From: Sarcophilus harrisii | Lineage: Eukaryota > Chordata > Mammalia > Dasyuromorphia > Dasyuridae | Assembly (NCBI RefSeq): GCF_902635505.1 | Contig: NC_045428.1 | Span: 436,499,106-436,563,105, forward strand | DNA: 64,000 bases | Reading direction: 5' to 3' | Shown: one piece after another, positions 33,142 through 47,000 of the stretch | Layout: each line of letters begins with the position of its first letter | How positions within the stretch are numbered: position 1 is the stretch's first letter | Notes under the pieces: generated by a model | Told to the model about the DNA's origin: nothing | The model's input: only the letters and a program-made list of their open reading frames with translations | Database searches by the model: none | Position numbers and translations under genes: made by a program

Positions 33142-35332
33142 GACTGTAAAAAAATTTAAAAAGGAACATTCACTTAATATTTGACATTTGTATTGCATTC
33201 ATAAACTTAGACTCAGACTCAGGAAAGTCTGATTTCAGATCCTGTCTTAGACACATAAGACCTGGATTACCCTATTTAAATTGGTACAAAAGAAAGACAT
33301 CTGGGTTTTGTGCCAGAGAACATGGATTTCTTGAATACTAACTGTGCTCCTTAATTCCTGTCCTGTGACCTTCATGTCTGTCACTTCATTTTCTGGATCC
33401 TTCTTTCTTCATCTGTAAATTGAGTAAGTAGGACTAGTTGATATAAAAGTTTCCCTCCAATTTTAAATCTCTATTTCTAAGTTACCCAGCCTTTGTTTGA
33501 TCATTAATTTTCTCATATATAAAATGAAGACAATAACATCATCTTTGTCACAGGGTTGCACAAATGCAGCAATGCAAATAAAACATACTGTGAAACTGCA
33601 TTAATTACATAAATGTGAATTTCAGCTCAAGAGGTAAAGGTTGGATATATAGACCTGGGAGTTGTCTGTATGGAGATGGCAGTAAAGACTGGGAAAATGG
33701 GATGTGTGTGTGTGTGTGTGTGTGTGTGTGTCTTTTTCTTCCTTCCTCTCTATCTTTTATCTTCTTTCTTTCTCTCTTTCAATATTGTACTGAAAGTGAA
33801 TCTATTAGTACATTCTCCCACTTAGATCTGTCCCTCTACATTCTGCCTTCATCTCCTGCCTACTCCAGTAAGTTTCTTTCTTTTTTCTTCCTTCCTTCCT
33901 TTTTTATTTTTCTCTTTCCCTCCCCTTTTTTGTTTCTTTCTTCTTTTCTTCCTACTTTCCTTCCTTTCTTCTTTCTTTTTCCTTTCTCTTTTAATAGTGT
34001 ACTGAAAGTAAATCTGTTACTACATTCTCCCATTCAGATTTGTCACCCTACACCTTATTCCAGTAAGTTTCAGTAATGAAAAACAAAACAAAATAAAACC
34101 CCTCATATAAGCAAGGTTTTCACTGTTTGCTAGTCCTTGGAAGACTTGCCATTTCTGAAACAAAATTGAGGAAGAAATCATTGATTTCTATGATGTAGCC
34201 AATGAATATTTAGACAATGGCCTAAGAGTTCTACTAACTGCCATAGTCCTTTGTTTCCAGATTATGACTAGTCCAGATTAAGAATAGTTAAAAAACTATT
34301 CTTAATTAGGCCTATTACCAATTTCCCTGACAGAACTATTGCAGCTCTTCCCAGGGACTTAAACTGCACTATAAACCTTTGGAACAACCTGTTGACAGAA
34401 GCTAATTTTTGCCATCTTAGAAACCATTGCCACCTATTTTGTCACTCGATTTTGAACATCCTTCCTAGTTTGTAAATTATTCTGCATAGTTCCCAGTTAA
34501 GTAGTGTAGGACTTTCTTTTCTTTTCATTTTGTTTTCCTTAATAATGTTTTTTATTATCAGTATTTTGGAAGACTGGCTAAAACATCTTTTTAATCTGTT
34601 CATTTCTTTCTGGGTATGTCCCCTCCATATCTGTCAGTGCCCTTCTTAAACACATGTGTCCTTCTCTGATCTTTTCTAAGTCTCAGCCTTCTCTGTTCTT
34701 GGGCTTCTTGATCTTTCTCCTTCTGCCTTTAACTCTCTCTATGTCTCTATTTTTGTTTTGCTTATCTTTTCCATCTTTGCCTATCCCCCCACAATCTGTG
34801 TTTTTTCCTTAAACTGATAAATATACAAGTACATAACCATTTATACTGAGTAGAGGCCTTATTTAGCATATTTACATTTTTATATTACTATGAAAAACTT
34901 TTAAATTCATGTAGCATTCCACAATTATAGGCATGTTATCTTCTGTGAAGAAGCATTTTGTTGTTAAGTAGATATGACATTTGGATTCAAAATTCCTACT
35001 CTAAAGATTATACTGGCAGTAGGGACCTTGGGCAGTCGTTCTCAATGCCATGTGTAACAGGTGGTGATATTAAATTAGTAGATAGGGTTTCCTCAAGGAG
35101 TTCCTTCTACCAATGTAATTATAGGTCTGGATCAAACAAAGCAAAAACAAAATGAAACAAACAATAACTCTAACAAAACCCAAACCTCTTCTATACTTAA
35201 TCTATATCAATAGTAATTAAGTCAGAGGTCGAAGCTAATTTGTGGGGTAAAAGTTTTTCTATCCTTCATTTAAATTCCATCTCAAGGAAGCTGTATTGAT
35301 TTTATCTGAAAGAGAGAGATAGACAGAAAGTG

Positions 35333-35373
<41 letters not shown>

Positions 35374-38300
35374 ATTTCTAATAATGTTTCTGTACTAAAA
35401 TGACTCATAGTATCATGATTAGAACCATGAATTTTTAAGAATTATTATAGTTCAGCATTAATTATGTGTCTCCCATGCCTGAAATACCTTTCCTCCTTTT
35501 CTATACCACTTGATTTCTCTGGCTTCCTTCAAGATAACTCAAATCCCACGTTCTGACAGGAGTTTTTTCATGAGTCCCTATTCTCCTACCCCATTACTAC
35601 AGCCTTCCTTTCTGAAATTACTTACCAACTACTCTTTAACTATCTTGCTTGTAACTACTTATTTGTCAATATTATCTCTCCTTATAGAAAGGAATCTCCT
35701 TGAGGACAGAGACCTTATTGTTTTGTTTTTACTTTTAATTTTCTTTGCATTCCTTGCACTTAATATAGTACCTGGCACATAGTAAGCAATTAAGAAATCC
35801 TTTATGATTGATTATTTTTTGACTGAAGGTCTACCATGTTGGAAAGTGTTCACATACTAGCCTGGTGATATCTGTTAATCTGAAGTTCAGATGTGGCCAC
35901 AGATGAGTTTTTGGCTATAGGAATCCATCAATGTATTATCTAAGTGTATGTCATTTGCATTAGTTCAAGAGGATGAAATTATGAATCCATTAAGTTTTAA
36001 AGTATACTAATAATACTGATTGATTACATAATTGTATTTCTTTTTTTTTTCTTCTTTGTAGGAAGTTCAAAAGAAAGCCTCTCTTTTTAGCCTTCAGATG
36101 GACTTAAGTGGTTTGATTCCTGGCATTGTGGTTACCTTCATTCTTTTATCCAGCAGTGACCAAAAAGGACGCAAAGGGCCTCTTATTTTGTCTTCTATAG
36201 GTGCTCTTGCAAGCAGCATTTGGCTTTGTTTGCTCTCATATTTAGGCTTACCTATCCAACTTTTGATAGCATCCACCTTAATCAGTGCATTTTGTGGTAA
36301 TTCAACAACTTTTTTGGGAGGATGCTTTGCTTACATAGTTGACCTGTGTAAAGAAGAGAAACAAAAAACTATACGGATAGCCATCATTGACTTAATACTT
36401 GGACTTGTTACTGGATTAACAGGACTGTCTTCTGGTTACTTCATCAAAGAACTCGGTTTCGTGTGGTCATATCTTATTACTTCATTGGCTTTAGTCGTTA
36501 ATTTAATATATATTGTATTTTTTCTTGAGGACCCAATTAGTGTATCTTCATCTCGGGATTCTTCCGTGTCATGGAGTAAAAATTTTAAAAGGTTATTTTT
36601 GAGAGCTTATATGCTTTTTAAAAATACTCCTGGCAAACAAAGGACTTTGCTCTGTTTGCTTCTTTTTACAATGATTACTTATTTCTTTGTAGTAATTGGG
36701 TCATCTCCTATATTTATCCTTTATGAACTGAATTCACCTCTCTGCTGGAATGAAGTCTTCATAGGATATGGCTCATCCTTAGCAAGCATATCTTTCTTGA
36801 CTAGTTTTCTAGGGATATGGATTTTTTCTTACTGTCTTAAAGATATTTACATGGTCTTCATTGGAATTTTTACGACAACGGGAGGAATGGCATTGGCAGT
36901 TTTTGCCAAAACAACCCTGATGATGTTGTTGGGTAAGTTCAATTCAGTCCTTTGATACAACCACACTGAAAAAGAAAACTTTTATTATAAGAAGCCCACT
37001 GTCTGTATAATAAGGATGCGATCTAAAATGCCGCTGACTCCTTGGAATCAAAACTCAACAGGAGAGGCAAATTATCTACATGTTCTTTAAATAAAGCTCA
37101 ACAAATAAGGCAGATTATCAGTAGATCAGTCAATGAATCCATTAGCTGAGGAAGACCTATACTAACCCAAAATTTAAGAAAGAAAAGATTACATTCAATT
37201 CATCACCAATTGGACAACTAAAAGAGGATTAATTGAAGAAATTTAAATACATGAACTAATCTTTCATTTCAGGCCTCAAACTTTCAAGAATGCTTGTTTT
37301 AGAGCTTTTGTTGTATATTAAAATTGTAGATTACTCCATGCCAATAAGAGTTTGTTCCAAAATTCTTATTCCATTTTTTTGCAGAACCAAAAGTATGTGC
37401 ATTATGCCTAACAATCAATTAACAAATATGTAAGGGCCTATTATGTGCCTGGCATTATCTTTTCTTCTGATCTGAAAAAACTGCATTTAAAATTTTCTTG
37501 AATTACTGTACATAACAACAAATATGTGGTTGTACCAATATTTATACAAGTCCTAGCTGATGCTTAAAATATTAATGATTAGGTGATTAATGATAAACAA
37601 TAAAATAAAAAGAGTCAAAATTTAGAGTTGTTAGGGCTTCATTCAATTCACAGCTTTCTCTGCTGCTCATTATCTCTATGATCTTAGACATGTTATCTAG
37701 CTTTCTTGATGCTCAGGTCCTTCATTTGCCAAATGAGAGGTTGGCCCAGATTGTTTGTTTGAACATGAAAGTAACAAGTGGCTTTTAGATGTATTTATTT
37801 TTTCAAACCAGACTAACAAACCTAATGCCAGGCACATAGTAGGATATTTACTGATTGTTTCTTAAGCTTAAGGTATACACTGATTTCAGTGGAATAACAA
37901 CTCTGAAACTGTATAGTATGAAACATAGTGGCAGGATGGGAGAGGGAAGTTTGTTTTTAATCACTCAGCAGAGATTTACAGTGGGCTAAATCAAGTTAAT
38001 CCTAAGGTCAGCAGAATGAGATGCTTTTAGAAGGGGAAGGGAATATACTGCAAGACAGAGTTTGGTTTGGTTTGGTTTTTAGTTAAACATTCATCAGTTT
38101 TCTAAATAAATAAATGACTTTTAATTATTTTTCCCCTCCAGTCAGGATCCCTTTCCTCTTTACCTTCATGCCTTTGTCTGTTCTTCGGTCCATGTTATCA
38201 AAAGTGGTTCCTTCTACTGAACAAGGTGAGTTTAATATATGAAAGAGATAAATTGTTCTCACTGTTTAGAGATCTGGGATTCCAGATGACAAAGAATCAG

Positions 38301-40977
38301 TTTATACTTCCTCTTGTTCTCCATGGCTTTTAGTTTGGGTTTATCTTTTTCTTACAACCAAACTACATTTTAATTCAAGTGGAAAACTGTTAGGGAGAGC
38401 CATGAAGGCTCTCTATTGGGGGAAGGAAGAGGAGGAAATTTATGGACCTGCAATTTGACTTCTTAAATTGTTATGTCTTGACCCTTGATGGGAATCACAT
38501 AACTGAACATAAAATTATGATTATCAGTAAATGTTTGGTTTGTTTACCTATTTTGTATACCTATGTATGCATTAAAATTTCTCAGGTAAAAAGAGTCTCA
38601 AATAAAAAAAGTTTTAAGAAATCCTGGTTTAGATAACCTCCATAAAAAACTTCCTCTACTATAGCAGTTCCTCAACTGTCCTACAGTTTATAAAAACTGC
38701 CCTACAAGGTATGGAGTTTTCAGAGGTAAAGTGATTTATTCATAGTCCTATATAGATAGCATGAGTCTGAGGAAGCACTTGAACCCAAGTCTTTGTGGTC
38801 CTAAGACCAGCTCTCTATCCCCAAGAGAAGCCAATTTTACTTACTAGACTGGGATTTAAAAATCTACAACTGATATTTTTAATTACAATATTCTATGTAT
38901 ATATGAGAAACAGTATGATATGGTAGATAGGAACTTGACTTTGAGTTAGGAAAATCTGTCTTCATGCCCTGCCTATCACACCTAGCAGCCATATGAACCC
39001 AGTGGCCAAATCACTTCTCAGTGCCCCAACCAAGTCTCTAAGGTGGATGGTATTGACCTGCTGAAATAGAAAGAGCTCTATCAAATGATTAAATTATCAG
39101 CCTGATTTAGCTACAATATTTCTTGGAGTTTTAACATAGGGGTTCTTTCAGGAAGTGATTGGTGAATTCTTTCAGTGACCATTTTATCCTCTGGTTCCGC
39201 CAGAGGGCAGTTTTCCTTGATGATTTCTTGAAAGATGATGTCTTTTTTTCCCCATCATGGTTTTCAGGTAGTCCAATAATTCTTAAATTTTCTCTCCTGG
39301 ATCTATTTTCTTTTTTTCTGTTATATTTTTAGTCTCTTTTTATATTTTGTATTTTCTTCTATTTTTTTCTTTTTTGTTGTTTTAAAGATTCTTGATGTCT
39401 TGAGGCATTCATTTGTTCAGTTCTAATTTTTAGTGAATTTTCTTTAGTTAGCTTTTTTATCTCCTTTTGCATTTGGCCAGTTGTACTTTTGAAGGAATTG
39501 TTTTGTTCATTGAATGTTTTTTTCATTACAAATTCTATTTTTAATGAATTATTCTCTTAAGTATATTCCCATTTCACCAAACGTATTTTTTAAGTTGTTT
39601 TCTTCACTCAGTTTCTGTGTTTTCTTTTCCAAACTCTCCTACAATGTTCTCATTTCCTTTCCCCATTTTTCTTTCAATTCTATTTTAACATACTTTTTGA
39701 ATTCTTCCAAGAGAGCCTTTTGAGTTCCAGTTCATAATCCCCTTTGAGGTTTTATCTGGAGGGGTTTTTGCTTTTAGTGACCTCAGGGTTTGGGATCTGT
39801 TTTTCCTTGTCTCTATGATAATTATCTATAGTCAGGGCTCTTTTTGCTTTTTTGCTCATTTTTAAAGGTTGAAGTCTGATCCCAGGGCACAGGGGAGATT
39901 GCCCTGAGCTTCTTCTACAGGGTGATGGGAGCTTCATGCTGCACTGGTGCTGGTGCTGCAGGCTTCTCTCCTGCACTGGATGGGCCTGGCCAAGTGCCAC
40001 TGTTATGCTGGGATTCATAGTTCACTTTGCTTTCTGTACTTGTATGGGAGGTTTCACACCTAGTCTGCTGATTTCTCTGTCTTTATGACCCAGGATAGAG
40101 TAGCCAATGCTGCTGTATTTTGGCTAAGAGCCTGCCCTTAGATTCCAAGCAGGGCCTCTCCACCCTGGGCTTCCCTGCACCATGCCTGAGCTGTGCCAGG
40201 CCTGTACTGTGCTGCATTCCCCACCACCCAATTGAGACAGACCTTTCCTGAAGTTTTTCCAAAATATCTTGTGCTAGAAATTTGTTACACTCCAAATATT
40301 TGTGGGTTCTGTTATTCCAAAGTCTCTGAAATGTTTCATTCTTCCTTATTTATAAGAAAAAGATTTTTGTGAAAATGTTGTGACTTTAAATTAAACAACA
40401 GGGAGGAAAGGAATGTTACCTACAGGTAACATGCTCTCAATATATCCTCAAGATTTCATGGATCACTATCATGTTAAAGGAAAAAAAAGTGAGAAAACAG
40501 ACCACAGTGGTCATTGTGGGATTGCTGGGCACAAGACTGCAAGGGGAACTCAAACAAGGTTCCCTGGATTAGCTACTGTCCAAGGTCAGCTGTGTGTTCC
40601 TTTAGTGTATTCTTAGTCTGTATCTAATACAATCTAGCACTGAAGTGCCCCTCAACTACCGGGAAAATACAGTAAAACACTTCTCCACTGATGTTACTGA
40701 CTTTTTAAAAAGCATTTTACTTGATGGTTAGTATTCTGGTGCTGCTCTTGCTGCCTAGAGAAGTTCTTCAACATATAACAGCTACATACATGTGGTGTGC
40801 TTTCTGACCCATTTCCCATCAAAAATTGAGTCCAAAACAAATGTATAATTGACCTAATGTTATTCAATCTACTCTGCCTAGTAATATTTATGAATGCAGC
40901 TAGGCATCTAGAAGTTGTTAAAAAAAGTTTTCAAGCAACTGAGGAAACTTTCTTCCTTATCAGCTGACTCAAGGAAT

Positions 40978-41027
<50 letters not shown>

Positions 41028-44000
41028 AGTAACTGGACTTTTGAATTGTATCATGTAATAATAATACCTGAAATTTTTGTTGAATTGTTTCAGTTAAAGC
41101 TGATCTTCATGACTCATTTTTGGGGGTTTTCTTGGCAAATATACTTGAATAGGTTATTTCCTTGTCAAGCTCATTTTACAGATGAAGAAAATGAGGCAAA
41201 AAGGGTTAAGTGACTTGCCCACAATTACACAATCAGTAAGTGTCTGCGATTAGATTTGAATTCAGGTCTTCCTGACTCCAATCCTGGCAAGTTATCCACT
41301 ATGCCACCTGTATTTGACATTTACACATCACTTAAAGGATTGCCAATTGGTTTATTTACATTATCTAATGAGTCCCAGAACAACTCTTTGGGTTAGGTAC
41401 TATAGGTATTATTGTCCATATTTTACAGATGAGAAAACTAGGTTTCAGAGAGGATTGGTGAATTGCCCATACATAGATAGCAAATACCATGCTACTTCTA
41501 TTCAACAGATGTGGAAATGATGCTGAGTCGGTTTACCAAGTAGGTGCAATGAATTCTGAGGACCTGATTAGAATCTCTCATTTAAAAATTGGAGCTACAG
41601 GAAATATGGGTTGTTGTTGTTCAGTTGTGTCCAACTCTTCCTGACTCCATGGACAGTTTAGTCCGTGGGATTTTCTTTATAAAACTATGAAGGTGGTTTG
41701 CCATTTCCTTTCCCAGTGGATTAGGCAAACATAGCTTAAGTGACTTGCCCAGGGTCATACAGTTAATAAATGTCTTAAGCCAGATTTGAAATCAGGTCTT
41801 CCTGACTCCAAGCCTAGCATTCTTATCCACTGAGTAGATAGCTGCCTCTTAAATATGGAATTTAATTTTACCTCCTGAAAACAGCTCTGTGTGTGTGTGT
41901 ATGTGTGTGTGTGTGTATGCATGAGTGTGAGAGACACACAGAGAGAGAGAGAGATACATTTGTAAAAATAACCAAGATACAATAATAAAGGTTATTTTTC
42001 TGTTTTTTTAATAGTTCTTTAAAACTGTCTTGCCCCAGGTATAAATAACTTGGATGTCATGTAAAAGCCATTGGTAAACAGAAGTTAACCCACATTTTAA
42101 GAGATGTTGAATAACTAGAAATAATCTCCTCCCATCTATAAATCCACATGTATTTGTTCCAGTTTTATTGTTGCTATTAGTCAACAAGATTTATTAAGCA
42201 TTTACTTTGTAGCAGGCTCTGTGTTAAATATTGGGGATTCCAAGAAAGACAAAAATAGTCCCCACAAGGGGACCACATTCTAAAGGGGAAGACAACATGT
42301 AAATAACTAGGTACATATGAAATATAAAGGATGACAATGATATTGTAAACCTGAGTGACTGGGGGTGGGAGTTGAGGGGAGAGAAAAATTCTGTTTTGTA
42401 CATGTTTAGTTTGAGATAGCTCTGGGACATTAATTTGGAAATTCCCTTTAGGCAGTTGGCATTACCAGGCTAGTGTACCTGGGAGATTAGAAATGGATAA
42501 ATCTGGGAATTCTCTGAATAGAGATGATAACTGAACTGGAGCTGATTAGATCACCAAGGCAGATAGTATAAAGAGAAAAGAGAAGAGTTTTAAGAGACAC
42601 ATTCCACCCTGTCCCTGCCATTTCATAATGCTCTGTACAATTTCTGAAGAGATTGATAACTGTTAGCAGGAGAATCAGGATTTACTGAATAAGTAGTCAA
42701 TATTTCCCATTGGCATATGGTAAGCTCTTAAAAAAACCTTTGTTGCATTAATTTGACTTCCTAGAGTGAAGAAAAAAGAACCCAGGATAATTTTAAGATT
42801 ATTATTTTAAACTAATTTGCTATATATTTTACACTATATAAGTTATTGGAATAGGAGCATCTGAGAGGAGCATGTTTTTTCCAGTGCCTTATGAAATGTG
42901 GCATTATAAAATAGATTTATTTGAGGAATGATCTACTCTAGGGAGAATTTATTAAGTTTCTACTTTTACTACAAGGGCAGCTAAGTAGCAGAGTAGATAG
43001 ATGTTAAGCAGAGTCAAGAAGATTCATCTTCTAAATTCAAATCTGTTTTATATACTCATTAGCTGGGTGATGCTGAGTAAATCATTTAACTGTCTCATTT
43101 TCCCTCGTCTATAAAATGAGTCGGAGAAGAAAATGACATACCACTCCAGTATCTTTGCCAAGAAGTGGGGTCACAAAGAGTCGGACTTGATTAAACAACA
43201 AAAATTTTTACTACTTGCCAAATTATTTGCATTTTTTTCCTTTGTTTCATGGGCTAGCAATGAGCCTCCTCACGATTAGGCTTATCCTGTGGACACAAAT
43301 CCAGTACAATCACTGGGAGTGTGCTCGATCTCTAAGCTCTTCTGCTCTAGAAGAACCTACCTGTTGTTTTGCAGCATCTGTGACCTCGTTAATAATAATT
43401 ACAATAGTTACTATCCACATAGAGCTTACTGTGTGCCAGGCACTAGTTGCTTAACAATTACTATCTCTTTTGATCCTCACAACCATGGGAGTGGGAAAAA
43501 GTATTATCCCCATTTTTACAAATGAGAAAACTGGGGCAAGTAGAGGTTAAGTGGCCTGCCTAAACTTATATATGCAGAAAGTATCTCAAGTTGGATTTGA
43601 ACCCTGATTGCATTTCACCATCTAGTGCCCTATCATTGATATAAGAGTGCTTCTCTCAGTGACACAGGTTTCTATCTATACACACCTTCGGTTGTGCAAC
43701 TTTTTGCCCTCCAGATCTGTCATGGCTATCTACCCGTCATGCTAGAGCTCCTCTATTCTCTCAACACTGTGAGAGGCCAGTGGAGTGCAGGAGCTGTCTG
43801 TTGCTTCTCTCTTATTCTTATTCCATGACTCGCTCATTTTCTTAATACATCTCCCTGATGACTTCCTTTAAGATGCCAGCCTGGGGAGGCTAAGGCTGAT
43901 GGGTTGGTTGAGATCAGTAGCCTGAATCAGGCTAAGCCAATTAGGTATCCAAAGTTCAGCATTAAAACGAAGAGTCCATCGCAGTGGGGACTTCCAGGTT

Positions 44001-47000
44001 GTTGAAAGGAAAACAAGCTAGCCCAGGTCAGATATCCTGTGACAGTCAGACTGGGTTTGAGACTGTGAACCGCCACTACATGTGTTAGCCAGTGTGAAAC
44101 AGGGAGACCCAACCTTTAAATAAAAAACAAATGTTTCCTTCCCTTGTTCCACTCTTTGTTGGTTACAAATAATTGTGAACTACTTAGAACCTCACCATTT
44201 TATTCTTTGAAGAACTACTGGGTTTCATGATTTGCAGCTATCCCAGGAGAACACTGGCATCATTAAAAACACTATACAATTTTCTACTGTGCGTTTTGTC
44301 TATTCATAATGTCTGTCTAAGATATGTATGTTAATGGGTGAGCTCATGGGTTTTCTATACCACTTCATATAAGACAATAGGCATTATTCATAGACTTTTT
44401 TTTTTTTTTTTTTTTTTACCATGTGGGTAAAGGCTAAGTTCATTTTGAATCAGTATGAACATCACTTAGGAGGCTTTGCAGTATTCTGGGATTTTAAATA
44501 AACAAGACAATCTTAACCACAATGCAATCATGTAGAAAATCTCACCAACTATAGGAAGTCCCTCCCACTTGTAATTTGCACTGGATCTGATTCATGAAAG
44601 TGATAAATACTTTTGGCAAGCTGCTGTCTCTCTATTTCAGTGCTTCTTAATTTTTTTCCATTTGCGACCCCTTTTGCCCAAGAAATGTTTATGCCACCTC
44701 AGGTATAGTGATATATAAAATTGGTATGAAAATCAAACATTTATTGATAATAAATTGTAAATAAATTTACTTTAAAACAATTCCAATTCTTTGGTATACA
44801 TATAATTTTAATTTACTAAAGATGAAAACAGATTTGCATACTAATGAGATAGATGTGCTGGTTTATTTTTACATAAAGAATTAAATCTTTTCATTATTTG
44901 ATACTGCAGGATGCAGAACATCTTCAACATTTTTCAGAATTAATCGATATATTCATATTTTGCGGCCTCCCCTGTTCACATAACTTTATTTGGGGTTTCA
45001 ATCTATAGTTTAAGAAGCTTTGCCCCATATTATACCTTGTTTACTATAATCAAGCATATGCATTAATGGGACATACTTTGTTGGGGAAGAACATTTTGTT
45101 CTTTTAGAATAGCTAACAAACAAAAGCCCAGGAGGGTTCCTGGTATTCCATATAACTTTCAGCCAGCTGTGTTACTGTAAAGATGTGGTCTACTATGGAA
45201 TACCTTGGATAGATTAATATTTTGTAGAGATAGGAAAGTAGGCACATTTTTATTGTTTCAATTGCTTTTTATCGGGAAAAGGTAATGGAGTCTCAAATGA
45301 TTTCCAACCATTTGTTACATACTACCCTTTCAAATACCTCAAGAATTGACCACTTAGAAGTTTTTAATAACTTGTGCCTCCTTCATGGACCTCACCTGTA
45401 CATCCTTGGTCTAGGTCATCTTTGTTTTATTTAGTACCATTTCTACTTCTCATTATAGAATACTAAAAATATTGGGAAGTTAGGATCCAAATGTGATACT
45501 GGCATTGATGGGAAAAAAGTTTGTTATGGAAATATTTGTAGATTTTATTCATTTATGTATGTTTTTGTTTTCCTTTATAAATACTTAATCCTTAAATTAG
45601 ATACTTCAGGAAGGGAAATCTGCTTTTGAGATTTGCTGGCTAGAGATAGAAAAATATTTTAAAAAGAGTCACATCAGCTTTATCAGTTAATAAATGGCAG
45701 AAATGGGATTCAGAATGTGTGCTTGGAGGTCAGAGGCAAGTGATAAGGATAAGGATTTCTGGTGGGATTGGAGAAGCAAAAAAAAAAAAAATCTACTTAT
45801 TTTGTAATTTTTCAGGAAAGCAGCTGTTCAAACTAAAAAGTTATGACCAAATTTATGACTTATTTTGGCTATTTTAATAACTACCCATGCTTACATGATT
45901 TTCAAAGATAAACCTGCTTTGTATGAAATCCTTCTTTAGTGAAAAGCATCATAGCAACATTTATGATGTTTATGAGAGTTTAATGATCTAAAAGATGCTA
46001 AAATCAAGGAATTCAGTAGGTAATTGGACTAGATATTTTCTGATCCCTTTCTGAGCAATTTCACCTCACTGAGTATATTCTTTCAATGCAGTCATTTTTT
46101 TTCCCCCAGGTACCTTGTTTGCTTGTATTGCTTTCTTAGAGACGCTGGTTGGAGTTATTGCAGTTTCTGCTTTTAATGGCATTTATTCGGCCACTGTTGC
46201 TTGGTTTTCAGGATTCACTTTTCTGCTTTCAGCTGGCCTTTTATTAATTCCAGGAATCAGTCTATGGTATGTCAATATTTAAAAATTGTTTAATTTAAGA
46301 ATATGAAATTCAGAATAAGAATGTTAAAGTCTTTTGATCTAGACTATCAATTAATTCACATAATTTGTACAAGTTATATATTACAATATACTCTTCTCAA
46401 GAATTTTTAGCTTTAATAAAATTTGTAATTTTAGAATGGAAGAAAAAAGATTAAGACATAGATGTCAGAGATAATAGTAGAAAGAAAAATATGGGGGACA
46501 CAAATAAGTTAACTATTATCTCCTTAAATATAGCAAAAATTATTTGATATTTGAAAACTATAGGAAAGAACTTTAATATCTAATTCAACCTTTGACAAAT
46601 CTTTTAAGCTTTCATCGCTACAATTTCCCTTCTGTGAAATAAGGAGGTTGGAACTTTAATTCTGTTTTGAATATGCTACTCTTAAGGATATTGATTTCAT
46701 AGAAAATATTTCAAATAATATCCCCAGCCTGAATTCAACCTGGATTCTTGACTAAATTTATAAAAACAGATAGTTCACTGGGCAAGCTATCAGGAGATCT
46801 GAATTTTCTTTCAAGATCAAGCATTAGTGGATTTGTACAAGGTGTTATCTTTATATTTGAATATTAAAAAGAAAAGAGTCATAGATTTAGAGTTATAAGA
46901 CCCTTAGAACACCATTGAATACAACTCCTTCAATTTATACATGAAGAAGTACAAAGAAGTTAAGGGACTCACCAATGGTCACACAGTTAGTAGGATGTAA

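Larger units (their letters stand above)
32580..36061 (+). other. SLC46A3: SLC46A3 intron 2
   Basis: 3.5 kb. Contents: an inverted repeat pair (32808-32926 and 34148-34266), a TA-rich minisatellite (32990-33140), MIR remnants (33200-33600), a (GT)n run, a polypyrimidine tract with an internal ~212-bp duplication (33740-34076), a (TA)n run (35333-35369) and an L2 fragment (35470-35815). 34270-35330 shows nothing recognisable. Ends with a T-rich tract and TTTGTAG. Confidence 0.9.
38226..46109 (+). other. SLC46A3: SLC46A3 intron 4
   Basis: The largest intron, 7.9 kb, packed with SINEs, an antisense L1 5' region, a 7SL pseudogene and a hAT-like element, all listed separately. 40335-40970 and 45030-46109 show nothing I recognise, apart from the stretch from 45918 on, which is the source of the duplication in intron 5. 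Confidence 0.9.

Noticed and set aside
33615-34076. Open frame of 153 codons in intron 2
   Set aside because: Ser/Phe/Leu low-complexity translation of a polypyrimidine tract within an intron.
35510-35782. 90-codon hydrophobic frame in intron 2
   Set aside because: Lies wholly in an L2 3' end; translation is chance.
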